Source of the DNA: Chloroflexi bacterium UBA5189
Lineage (GTDB): Bacteria; Chloroflexota; Limnocylindria; Limnocylindrales; CSP1-4
NCBI GenBank assembly: GCA_002413045.1
Contig: DHWF01000001.1
Coordinates: 32,441-90,059 of the forward strand
Direction: 5' to 3'
DNA: 57,619 nucleotides
The translations under genes were made by a program, and so were the position numbers. The notes beneath the pieces were generated by a model, which did no database searches, was not told the origin of the DNA, and saw only the letters and a program-made list of their open reading frames with translations. Of the stretch, positions 32,728 to 40,943 are shown piece after piece; within the stretch, counting starts at the first letter, position 1, and each line of letters begins with the position of its first letter.

Positions 32728-33696
32728 CTAGGCGAAGGCGTCCCATTTCGCATTCGTGTGCTGGCAGTCCTCGAGGGCCTTCTTGAGCTCGGCGGCGTTC
32801 GTGAGCCGGTACAGCTTGTCCGCCTCGAAGGCCTTCACGCCCAATCGGAGGATGTGGCCCTCGCACATGTAGCGGATGGCGTTCGGCCAGGCCATGCGGA
32901 CCGCGAGGTCGATCGCGTCGTCGAAGTCGGCCACCACCCAGGTGGGCGCGCCCTTCAGTCCCGCGAAGAAGTCGAGGGCCGACTCGTGGTTCTTGGAGCC
33001 GAGGATCTGGAGCGCGATCGGCTGCATGTCGCGGTTCGAGCTTCCACCCGTGGCACCGAAGATCTCGCCCGCCTTCTTTCCGCCCGAGGTCCGTTCGCCA
33101 TCCTTGAGCAGGCGGGTCTTCAGGCTGAAGGAGTCAATGGCCACCGCCGGCGGCCACTCGGTCAAGAGGTCACCCGCCCCGCGCAGGTCGCGCAGGACCA
33201 CGGGCGCGAAGAGGTCGATGGCGTCTTGAATGATGTTGCCCTCCTTGCTCCAGCGCGGGTGGTTCCTAGAGCGGGGCACCTTCGTCTCGGCCTTTCGAGC
33301 AAGCGGGCGCGGCGCTTGGCGACGGCGGAGGGCCTCGCGCTGGACCTGCTGGGCGCTCGAGCGAGCGGCGTGCCCGACCCCGATCTCGTAGAGCGACTGC
33401 GCCTTCTCGCGGATCGTGAACATGAACTGGTGGCCGCAGGTCGGGCCCTGTCCGACGAGGTACGGCCGCTCGCACTCTGAGCACGCCTGGCCGCCCTCCG
33501 GATGTGCGGCCGTCGGTTGTCGCGGCGGCATCACCATCGTGAACTTGTGCCGCCTCACGCCCTTCGGGCAGCACCGGTACTGGATCTTCTGATGCTCAGG
33601 CGTCCAGCTCGAGTACTTGTGGATATGGATCGGCCCGGCGTGCCCGTCCGGACACGCCTCAGGCCGGTAGATCTTGGTATCGAGCGAACGACCCAC
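32728..33696 (-). CDS. N-terminal half of split DDE transposase
   Basis: This 322-residue frame has two Cys clusters at the N-terminus (CPDGH, RCCPKG, CSEC, CGHQF). A DDE-type core follows: PAVAIDSFSLKTR (first Asp), then TWVVADFDDAIDLAVRMAWP (second Asp) and YMCEGHILRLGVKAF, as in MULE-like transposases. The frame ends TNAKWDAFA then TAG then ATG, with the downstream gene in the same frame. The probable catalytic Glu is beyond the TAG. Terminal inverted repeats were not found by eye. Confidence 0.65.
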   Translation of the reverse strand: MGRSLDTKIYRPEACPDGHAGPIHIHKYSSWTPEHQKIQYRCCPKGVRRHKFTMVMPPRQPTAAHPEGGQACSECERPYLVGQGPTCGHQFMFTIREKAQSLYEIGVGHAARSSAQQVQREALRRRQAPRPLARKAETKVPRSRNHPRWSKEGNIIQDAIDLFAPVVLRDLRGAGDLLTEWPPAVAIDSFSLKTRLLKDGERTSGGKKAGEIFGATGGSSNRDMQPIALQILGSKNHESALDFFAGLKGAPTWVVADFDDAIDLAVRMAWPNAIRYMCEGHILRLGVKAFEADKLYRLTNAAELKKALEDCQHTNAKWDAFA

Positions 33697-33900
33697 GGCG
33701 GATTACCTCCGCTCGATCGTGGGTCAGGGCTGTGACACGTACAGTGGCGCGCGTGGTCCGGTCGATGGGGCAGGACCTGCGGGGTGGGCCGCTCGGTCTT
33801 GCCGTCTCGGCGATCCTGCTCACACTGGGACCATGCAAATCTCGCGCCCGCTCGGAGAGGATTTGGCCCTCAATCCCCACGGGATTGGCCCGAGGCTCTG

Positions 33901-36900
33901 ATGCCAGACCTCTTCTCCTTGATGCCGGGCGCGGACGAGATCGAGCAGTGGGCACGGCACAACAAGAACGCCGAGCACGAGATGGCCGAGTTGGTGCAGC
34001 GTCTTGTGATCCGGACCGCACGTCCGACGAAGTGCGACATCCCGCTCGGGAAGGCGACCAACCAGCCCGGCGCTGATGGCCTTGTCAGTTCTCCGGGCAA
34101 CGTGTTTTGTCCGGCTGGCGACTCCGTGTGGGAGTGGGGCGTCCCGGAACCCGACCGTAAGGCCAACGACGACTATCGGGAGCGCACGAAGGCCACCGAC
34201 GAGCCCACGCGGCTGTCCTCGACGTTCGTGTTCGTGACTCCGTGGAAGTGGGCCCGGAGCCGAACGTGGGAGGCCACGCAGCGCAAGAAGGGCAAGTGGA
34301 AGGACATCAAGGTCCTTGACTCGAGCGACCTTGCCGGCTGGCTCAAGGCCGACTTCACATCACACCTCTGGCTACACGAGCGGTTGAATGGTGCCCTCGC
34401 CGGGGAGGTTCGTTCGCTCGCCTCGAGGTGGTCCCAGTGGGCCCAGCAGTTCTATCCCCCGGTGGAGGCGCCGCCCGAGCTCGTCCTCGCGGGCCGAGCG
34501 GATCAGGCCGACAAGGTCCGGTCGTGGGTCGGGGTGCCCGGCTTCTACACGATGCTGGCGGCGTCACAAGACGAGGGGGCGGCCTTCGTGGCAGCAGCGC
34601 TCATGACGAGTGAGCCGCACGCCTCGGCCCTGGGCCAAGCCGCAGTCGTGGAGTCAGAGGCGACGTGGATCAAGCTCGTGTCCATCGAGCGCCAACCGAT
34701 GATCTTGATCCCGCTGTTCGACGACGTGCAGATGCTCAAGTCCGCCCTGTCGAACGGCCACACCGTGATCCAGATCTTTCCGCTCGGAACGAGCGGTCGC
34801 TTCGAGGCTGAGCTCCCGGCCCCGAAGGAGAAGGACATCGTCCCCGTACTGCTCAGCATGGGCGTGCAGGCGGCGAAGGCGGGCAAGATCGCGAAGGACA
34901 GTCGTGGCTCGATGACCGCCCTGCGGCAGACCCTCTCGGTCCGAACCGGCTCGTATCGCTGGTCCGGTGCCGGGGAGACAGCGCGCTTCATCGCCGCGGC
35001 ATCGTTCGCGAACCGCTGGGATGAAGCGCTCGAGGGCGACCGCGCCATCATGGTGCAGTTGGCGGGCATCGACTACGCCGCCCTCCAGGCTGGGCTCGCG
35101 ACCCTCAGCGCCAGCGACGACCCTACCGTCCGGCCCGTCGGTTCGATCTGGACCGCGACTTCGCAGCTCGACGGCCTCCGCTCGGTGGCACGCGATCTGC
35201 CGGCCGCGCGGTGGGATGCCCTCGGAGCAGCGGCCGTGGAGGTTCTGGGGGCCCCCGACCCAGCTTGGGAGCTCCCGGACGGCGAGCGGTGGATGGCCAA
35301 CATCAAGGGCAAGGGCCGCCCGCACTCCGACGGGCTTCGCGGGGGCCTCGCCGAGGCGCTGGCCGCGCTCGCCACCCAACCCGACTTTGCCGAGTTGAGT
35401 GGGAACCGCGCTGGGCCGCAAATTGCCGAGCTTGTCGTCCTCCGTCTCCTGAGGGCGGCGAACGACGATCCCACGGGGCGACGTTGGGGTGATCTCGAGG
35501 ACCAGCTCCCCCTGCTTGCAGAGGCGGCGCCGAATGTCTTCCTCGCGGAGGTCCAGAAGGGTCTGGAGGGCGAGCGCCCCGTTCTTGCGCAACTGATGAT
35601 CGAGGAGCCGGGCATGCTTATGCCTCGCTCGCGAGCCACAGGGCTGCTGTGGGCCCTCGAGCGCCTGGCCTGGTCACCCGACTACCTGTCCGCGGTGGTC
35701 GTCGTCTTGGCTCGTCTCGCGGCGCTCGATCCGGGCGGGCGAATGGGCAACCGGCCGGCATCGAGCTTGGCCGAGATCCTGATGCCGTGGCACCTCCAAA
35801 CTACGGCTGATCGCCACGAGCGGTTCGCAGCGATCGAGGCCGCCCGTGCGGTGGCCCCGGGCCCTGTGTGGAGCCTGCTTGTCCGGCTCCTGCCGAAGTT
35901 CCACGGCATCGGCGGAATGACCTCGCGGCCGGAATGGAGGAATTGGGCGCCCGCCGAAGACTCGAACCGTTACCCGCCTGACTACTGGCAGGCCATCGGC
36001 GACATCCTCGGGCTGTTGCTGGCGGACGCAGGGCAGGACGCCACACGATGGAAGGAATTGGTCGAGAGCTACGACGACCTTCCTGCCGAGCTGGGTGACC
36101 GCGTTCTTGCGGGGCTGGGCTCGCTCGATCCGGCGTCGCTCGACCCGAAGTCGCTCGCGCTCCTCAGCGACGAGCTTAATGAGACGGTGAGCAACCACCG
36201 GGCCTTCCCGGACGCGAAGTGGGTCATGCCCGAGGAGCGCATCGCCAAGCTGGAAGCGGTCGCCGTCCGCTTCATCCCGACGGACCCCGTAATCGAGAGC
36301 GCTTGGCTCTTCGAACAGCACCCCTCGACCCAGCGCGTCAGCGGCCAGGACTACAAGGCCTACGAGGAGCGCCTCGCCGAGATGCGACGGATCGCCGTTG
36401 CCGCGATCTACGCGATGCGAGGTTGGGCCGGGATTGAAGCCCTCGTGGCCGAGGCACACGATGCTTATGCGGTCGGGGCCCCGATCTTGGCGCTCGACGA
36501 TGCGGCGAACGAAGCTGTGCTCAGTTGGGCGTCCTCCGACCAGCCGACCCGTGTCGTCACCCTCGCGGGATACCTGTGGGCTCGCACCCAGCGCGACGGC
36601 TGGCCTTGGTCGGAGGGCTTCATTCGAGGCATTGCGCCCGAGGCTTCGCCGGACCGCTTGGCGGTACTCCTGCTTGCCGCATCGCGCGGCAGCGAAGGGT
36701 GGAGGCTGGCCGAGGAGCTCGGCATTGAAGTCGAGCGAGCCTACTGGCTCATCTTCGATGCCTACCCGCACGGCGGCGACCTCTGGGTCGCGGTCAAGAA
36801 GCTCATGGAATTCGGTCGGCCTTGGGGCGCCATCCAGATCATGGGCACGGCCCTGACTCTCAAGCGCGGCCCATTCGAGCCCGACATCGCGTTCGAGGCC

Positions 36901-37662
36901 CTCTTCGCGGCAGTCAGGCAGGAAGAGCCGCTGCCCCGCGACCTTGCGGGCGGCGTTGAGCACGAGCTGAGCGAGATCATCAAGGCCCTCGACGCCCACG
37001 GTTTCGACCCGATCAAGCTCGCGAACATGGAGTTCTCACTCCTGCCAGCCCTCGAACATCAGCCCGAAGCGCTGAAGCACATCCACCGGCGTCTTGCCGA
37101 AGATGCCGACTACTTCGTCGCGATCGTCGAGGCGGTCTTCAGGGCGCATGGAGAGGAGCCGCCGGCGGAGCCTGACCCCGACCTTCAGCGGGTCGCCCAA
37201 AACGCCTTCAAGCTGCTCTACGGCTGGCATGGCCCGATGCCAGGACAGGCCCAAGACGGCTCCGTGAGCGAGGGCGCCCTCAACGCGTGGGTGGACTCGG
37301 CTCGAGTCAAGCTCGGCGCTAGTGGGCGCGCAGAGATCGGCGACCAACGGATCGGACATGCCCTCTGGTATGCACCGGCTGGGGCGGACGGGCTCCACCC
37401 ACACGAAGCCGTCCGGAATCTGTTCGAGCGTGTGGCAAACCAGGACATCGAGACGGGCTATGAAATCGAGGGATTCAATAGCCGCGGTGTCGTGTGGCGC
37501 GGTTCCGGCGGCGAGCAGGAGCGGGAACTCGCCGGGCGCTTTGGCGAACTAGCGAAGACGTTCCGGGCGAAATGGCCTCGAACGGCAGGCGTCTATCGAG
37601 GCATGCAGGACAGCTACGAGGACATGGCCAAGCGCCAAGACGAGCGCGAGGCGCTGGACTAG
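33901..37662 (+). CDS. 1253-residue orphan with nuclease-like N-terminus
   Basis: Residues 1-160 contain PGADGLV (D59), SVWEWGVPE (E78), KANDDYRERTKA and a strand STFVFVTPWKW, a pattern compatible with a PD-(D/E)XK-like fold. About 190-330 looks like a degenerate nucleotide-binding domain (VGVPGFYTMLAASQDEGAAF) without a usable Walker A. About 400-1150 is helical and repetitive (LAEALAALATQ, YDDLPAELGDRVLAGLGSL). The ATG at 33901 was chosen over the upstream ATG because the extra 39 residues look non-coding. The gene is divergent from the transposase and 205 bp away. The size and layout resemble large STAND-like defence sensors, but no family was recognised. Confidence 0.75.
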   Translation: MPDLFSLMPGADEIEQWARHNKNAEHEMAELVQRLVIRTARPTKCDIPLGKATNQPGADGLVSSPGNVFCPAGDSVWEWGVPEPDRKANDDYRERTKATDEPTRLSSTFVFVTPWKWARSRTWEATQRKKGKWKDIKVLDSSDLAGWLKADFTSHLWLHERLNGALAGEVRSLASRWSQWAQQFYPPVEAPPELVLAGRADQADKVRSWVGVPGFYTMLAASQDEGAAFVAAALMTSEPHASALGQAAVVESEATWIKLVSIERQPMILIPLFDDVQMLKSALSNGHTVIQIFPLGTSGRFEAELPAPKEKDIVPVLLSMGVQAAKAGKIAKDSRGSMTALRQTLSVRTGSYRWSGAGETARFIAAASFANRWDEALEGDRAIMVQLAGIDYAALQAGLATLSASDDPTVRPVGSIWTATSQLDGLRSVARDLPAARWDALGAAAVEVLGAPDPAWELPDGERWMANIKGKGRPHSDGLRGGLAEALAALATQPDFAELSGNRAGPQIAELVVLRLLRAANDDPTGRRWGDLEDQLPLLAEAAPNVFLAEVQKGLEGERPVLAQLMIEEPGMLMPRSRATGLLWALERLAWSPDYLSAVVVVLARLAALDPGGRMGNRPASSLAEILMPWHLQTTADRHERFAAIEAARAVAPGPVWSLLVRLLPKFHGIGGMTSRPEWRNWAPAEDSNRYPPDYWQAIGDILGLLLADAGQDATRWKELVESYDDLPAELGDRVLAGLGSLDPASLDPKSLALLSDELNETVSNHRAFPDAKWVMPEERIAKLEAVAVRFIPTDPVIESAWLFEQHPSTQRVSGQDYKAYEERLAEMRRIAVAAIYAMRGWAGIEALVAEAHDAYAVGAPILALDDAANEAVLSWASSDQPTRVVTLAGYLWARTQRDGWPWSEGFIRGIAPEASPDRLAVLLLAASRGSEGWRLAEELGIEVERAYWLIFDAYPHGGDLWVAVKKLMEFGRPWGAIQIMGTALTLKRGPFEPDIAFEALFAAVRQEEPLPRDLAGGVEHELSEIIKALDAHGFDPIKLANMEFSLLPALEHQPEALKHIHRRLAEDADYFVAIVEAVFRAHGEEPPAEPDPDLQRVAQNAFKLLYGWHGPMPGQAQDGSVSEGALNAWVDSARVKLGASGRAEIGDQRIGHALWYAPAGADGLHPHEAVRNLFERVANQDIETGYEIEGFNSRGVVWRGSGGEQERELAGRFGELAKTFRAKWPRTAGVYRGMQDSYEDMAKRQDEREALD

Positions 37663-37711
37663 CTCGCTCGGAAAGCAGGCGGTCAGCGGACCCTCCGCGG
37701 CCTCACCAGCG

Positions 37712-38164
37712 CTACTTCCGGCCGAGGATCGCTCCTTTGGCGGCGGCGAACTCCTCGTCTGACAAGTGCCCCGCGGCACGGAGGCGAGCGAGCCGCTCAA
37801 GTTCAGCTACAAGGCCACCTGTAGGTCTGGGCACGTCGACGACCGCCCGTCGCCGGAAGGTAACCGTGGTCCGCCCCTCGGACCGGATGCCCTGTCGGCC
37901 CGCGAAGACGCTGAGCCCGCCGGTCAGCAGAAGGCGGCCGACGTGGATGTGACTGTCCTCTGAGGTCTGCATCGCGGCCTCATATCCGTGCGCGGTCAGG
38001 ACGACAAGCTCGTCCTCGAAGGCTTCGTCGCCTTCGTCGTTCGCAGGGAAAGTCCGAACGAGCGTCGCGCTCGTCCACTCGTCGGTGGCATCGAGGAGCT
38101 CAGCCTCGAGCTCGTAAAGGGCGTCGAGTTCCTCTAGGTCGTTCGCGTCGTCGCTGGGGTCCAT
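37712..38164 (-). CDS. SHOCT-domain protein
   Basis: This 150-residue acidic protein ends with a SHOCT domain (LERLARLRAAGHLSDEEFAA then AKGAILGRK), a short helical oligomerisation module. The preceding part has beta strands (EDELVVLTAHGYEAAM, HIHVGRLLLTGGLSVFAG). The ATG at 38164 was preferred over the earlier start. It is convergent with the 1253-residue gene, with 49 bp between the stops. The function is unknown. Confidence 0.75.
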   Translation of the reverse strand: MDPSDDANDLEELDALYELEAELLDATDEWTSATLVRTFPANDEGDEAFEDELVVLTAHGYEAAMQTSEDSHIHVGRLLLTGGLSVFAGRQGIRSEGRTTVTFRRRAVVDVPRPTGGLVAELERLARLRAAGHLSDEEFAAAKGAILGRK

Positions 38165-38315
38165 CGACGGGAGGATGGCCGCCCTTGACCCCCGAAGCAA
38201 GCCCGGCCCCGCCCGCCGACGTCGAGCTACGGTGGGTCGCGCGTTCGCCAGCAGTGCCGGTCAGTCAGCTAACCGGCGACGCGCCGGCAAGGCCATAGGT
38301 CTGCCCCTTCGCAGC

Positions 38316-38367
38316 GGATTTCACCCCGGATTCCGCACAGGGGGGACGCAACCCCCTGCGCGGAATC
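38316..38367 (+). repeat. GC-rich repeat B, copy 2, with palindromic hairpin
   Basis: GATTCCGCACAGGGGG at 38330 is followed by a 7-base loop and CCCCCTGCGCGGAATC, which can form a 16-bp stem with one mismatch. The left arm with its GCGGATTTCACCCC lead-in matches copy 1 at 17920 in inverted orientation. The surrounding gene-free stretch 38165-38500 holds nothing else that I recognise. Confidence 0.8.
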
Positions 38368-38500
38368 GTGTTGCAAACTCCGGCGCGGTGGCGACGGCCC
38401 GCCTGACCAAGACGCACCCCTAGTCAGCTTACTGACAGGGAGCGATGGAGGATGGACCGGCTGCGCATTCCCGCTGGGAGCGAGACCATGTAGGGAATCC

Positions 38501-40408
38501 ATGAAGCCCCGGATCCCGCGTCGACCGAACCCTGATCTCGCCCAGTTCACGAAGCGCCCTCGGGGCGACGAGGGCAGCGACATCGCTGTCCCCGAAGCCG
38601 GCCGCATCTACCTCGCGGGCACGACGATCCCGGCCATCGGTGCCCGCTTCGTGAAGCGCGGTGACGGCCTCATCGTTCCAGAATCGGTCGCCCGCGGGCC
38701 CCAGCCGATCGACCTCATCAAGACGTACATCACCTACTCCGAGCTTTTCGGGTTCCCGCCATACCCGGACTACATCGTCAACGCCCTCGCCGGGGTCCGC
38801 CGCCTCGAATTCGTCCGACAGTGCGCCGTCGTTCTAGGTCTCTACGAGAAGCTCGGGGCCTCGCGCGCAGAGGTCGACAGACAGCTTGCCGAGATCTGGT
38901 TCAAAGACGATGGGAAGACCGTCGTCCTCGGCCTGCTACGAGGCAACACAACGCTCGTCGCTCCGCAGACGCCCCTGCTTCTGATCCAGTTCGCTCTTGC
39001 ACGCTCGCCGGACGAGGTCGAGCCGGGCTCCGAGACTCCACATGCGCTGCCGACGATGATCCTCGCCGTCCAAGAGGGGCTCGGTTCCGGGGTCGACGCG
39101 ACCGAGAGCAACGTCTTCACCGGCGATCCGAACTCCACCCTCTTCCGTCAGATGGTGGCGGGGCACCACTTCGGCTCAACCGAGGACGAAGCGACGACCA
39201 TCGCTCACCACCAGCAGCGCTGGGCGCGCCTGGCTCGGGCCCACGCCGGCGATCCTGGAGCTGTGGATCTCTATCGGGCGTTCCGCGAGGCCACGGGTGT
39301 CGAGAAGGACGACTTCACGACGGTCGCCCTCGCGATCTGGGCTCACTGCTCAGTCCACGACGCCTATCCGGTGCCGGCGTCGATCCTCGACTCGCTTAAG
39401 GTTCCCCGGGACGTCTTCGATCGGTGCTTAGCCCTGATCTCGCGGACGGCCGATGAGTTCCGAGCGCTGGTCATTGCTACTAAGCCCGAGCACCAGACTG
39501 AGTGGTCGTTCGACTCGCTCCGGCAGTTCCCGATCCTGCGGCTCGACAACGGCGATCTCCTCGTCCTGTCCAAGGACCTGTTGGTCGACCGCATCTACGG
39601 CTGGCTGCCGATGTTCGACCTCATCGAGGGATTGGTGTCGGCGAAGCGCAAGAAGGACGCCGAGCGGGCCGAGACGTGGTTCCGTCACCTGTGCGAACTC
39701 GACGCTCTCGAGGGCATCAGAAACCTCGCGGGATCACGGGTGTTCGGCGAGGCAGAGATCCAGGCCGCCTTCGGAACGTCGGTCCGGAACGCCGACGCGG
39801 CCATCGACTATCCCGACGAGTGGGCGGTCATCGAGATCGGGACCCGCCAGCTGTCCCGAGCGACCGTCGTCGCCACCACGGCCGAGGGTCTCGAGGCCGA
39901 CCTCAGGCGCGGGATCGACGAGAAGGCCGCCCAGCTCGATGCGACGATCCGCGAGCTCATCGCCGACGAGACCCGGCTGACAGGCCAACCGGCGCGGCCG
40001 CGACGGCGGTACGTCGCGCTGCTCGCCCTGACGGAAGGGTTCCCGGTCAACCCGCTGACGACGACGGCGATCAAGGAGCGGCTCAGGGCCGCCGGCCTCT
40101 TGGCCGACCCCCGCATCGGCCCGCTTCACGTCCTTGACCAGGAAGAGCTCGACATGGCCGAGGCCCTCGGCGAGGAAGGCGGGCCAAGCCTGCTTCAGCT
40201 CCTCGAGGAGCACGAGCGCTCCAACCTTTCGACCTCGGCCTTCAAGGACTGGCTCATCGTCGAGCGTGGTCGCGGGATCGGGCCACGCCGACCGGGGCGA
40301 CTCCAGAGCGTCCTGAAGGAAGCTTGGCAGGTCGCGATCGACCGTCTGAAGGAGGCCGCCGCCGCGTCACCTGCGGGTGAGGGGGCAGGCGATCCACCTA
40401 CCTCATAG
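38501..40408 (+). CDS. 635-residue orphan, possible nuclease
   Basis: Residues 1-420 show no known motif but are clearly coding (YITYSELFGFPPYPDYIV; HHFGSTEDEATTIAHHQQRW; WFRHLCELDALEGIRNLAGS). About 430-500 reads NADAAIDYPDEWAVIEIGTR, a D...E pattern like the core of PD-(D/E)XK nucleases, although the expected Lys is Gly. The C-terminal part is helical. It stands alone between repeat B copies 2 and 3, with a terminator hairpin behind it, so it looks like a single-gene module. A defence nuclease is one guess. Confidence 0.7.
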   Translation: MKPRIPRRPNPDLAQFTKRPRGDEGSDIAVPEAGRIYLAGTTIPAIGARFVKRGDGLIVPESVARGPQPIDLIKTYITYSELFGFPPYPDYIVNALAGVRRLEFVRQCAVVLGLYEKLGASRAEVDRQLAEIWFKDDGKTVVLGLLRGNTTLVAPQTPLLLIQFALARSPDEVEPGSETPHALPTMILAVQEGLGSGVDATESNVFTGDPNSTLFRQMVAGHHFGSTEDEATTIAHHQQRWARLARAHAGDPGAVDLYRAFREATGVEKDDFTTVALAIWAHCSVHDAYPVPASILDSLKVPRDVFDRCLALISRTADEFRALVIATKPEHQTEWSFDSLRQFPILRLDNGDLLVLSKDLLVDRIYGWLPMFDLIEGLVSAKRKKDAERAETWFRHLCELDALEGIRNLAGSRVFGEAEIQAAFGTSVRNADAAIDYPDEWAVIEIGTRQLSRATVVATTAEGLEADLRRGIDEKAAQLDATIRELIADETRLTGQPARPRRRYVALLALTEGFPVNPLTTTAIKERLRAAGLLADPRIGPLHVLDQEELDMAEALGEEGGPSLLQLLEEHERSNLSTSAFKDWLIVERGRGIGPRRPGRLQSVLKEAWQVAIDRLKEAAAASPAGEGAGDPPTS

Positions 40409-40866
40409 GTACGCCCCGAGACCCGCTCGGGGCGAAGGCCACTCGCCATCGGGCTGAGCTTGCCCGCCTGCGGCGCTCTCGGAGCCCCGGCGTAGACGTA
40501 GTAGGCGTACGCCGTCGTGTTCATCAGTACGGCAAGACCGGCGGTTATGTCTGTGCCGGGCGGCATCGCGAGCACTTGATCATCGCTCGCGCCAAGATTC
40601 GACATGACCACGTAGAGCAGTAGCGCTGCACCGATTGCAAGGCCACCGAAACCGAGCCCACCTACGAACACGGCGCTAGGCGGGGTCGGAAGGATACGGG
40701 CGAGGCCTACTCCATAGAGGATGCTGACGACCAAGAGGGCGCCGTAGTGGTAGTCGGTAGCGACCAGGACTTGGACTAGTCCGCCTGCGAGGGGCTGACG
40801 CCGGCCGACGTCATGCCGGGGCCGATCGTGACGCGCACGCGGATTCCGCACAGGGGGAAGCGACAC
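40195..40866 (-). CDS. Possible small multi-pass membrane protein
   Basis: This 223-codon minus frame has three or four hydrophobic segments (GALLVVSILYGVGLARIL, AVFVGGLGFGGLAIGAALLL, ITAGLAVLMNTTAYAYYVYA). Its last 70 codons are antisense to the 635-residue gene and its first codons include repeat B copy 3. Such a long antisense overlap is unusual, so the true gene may be shorter, frameshifted or absent. Confidence 0.35.
   Translation of the reverse strand: MSLPPVRNPRARHDRPRHDVGRRQPLAGGLVQVLVATDYHYGALLVVSILYGVGLARILPTPPSAVFVGGLGFGGLAIGAALLLYVVMSNLGASDDQVLAMPPGTDITAGLAVLMNTTAYAYYVYAGAPRAPQAGKLSPMASGLRPERVSGRTYEVGGSPAPSPAGDAAAASFRRSIATCQASFRTLWSRPGRRGPIPRPRSTMSQSLKAEVERLERSCSSRS
40413..40433 (+). 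terminator. Hairpin after the 635-residue gene
   Basis: GCCCCGAG, loop ACCCG and CTCGGGGC form a perfect 8-bp stem starting five bases after the stop codon. There is no clear T-tract, which is common in high-GC genomes. Confidence 0.55.
40840..40858 (+). repeat. GC-rich repeat B, copy 3
   Basis: It reads CGGATTCCGCACAGGGGGA, matching the arm of copy 2. With copy 2 it brackets the 635-residue gene (about 2.5 kb). Confidence 0.7.
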
Positions 40867-40943
40867 GGCGACTGTGGGCGGTGACCACCGATGCCCGCCT
40901 GTTCTGGTGGCGTTCTGCGTCGAGGCTTCGGGCCCGGGTCAGG

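Noticed and set aside
32185..33480. Plus-strand open frame of 431 codons
   Set aside because: It is a shadow of the transposase genes on the minus strand, with Val/Asp/Arg-rich composition and no motifs.
35674..36999. Minus-strand open frame of 441 codons
   Set aside because: It is antisense to the 1253-residue gene and has shadow-type composition.
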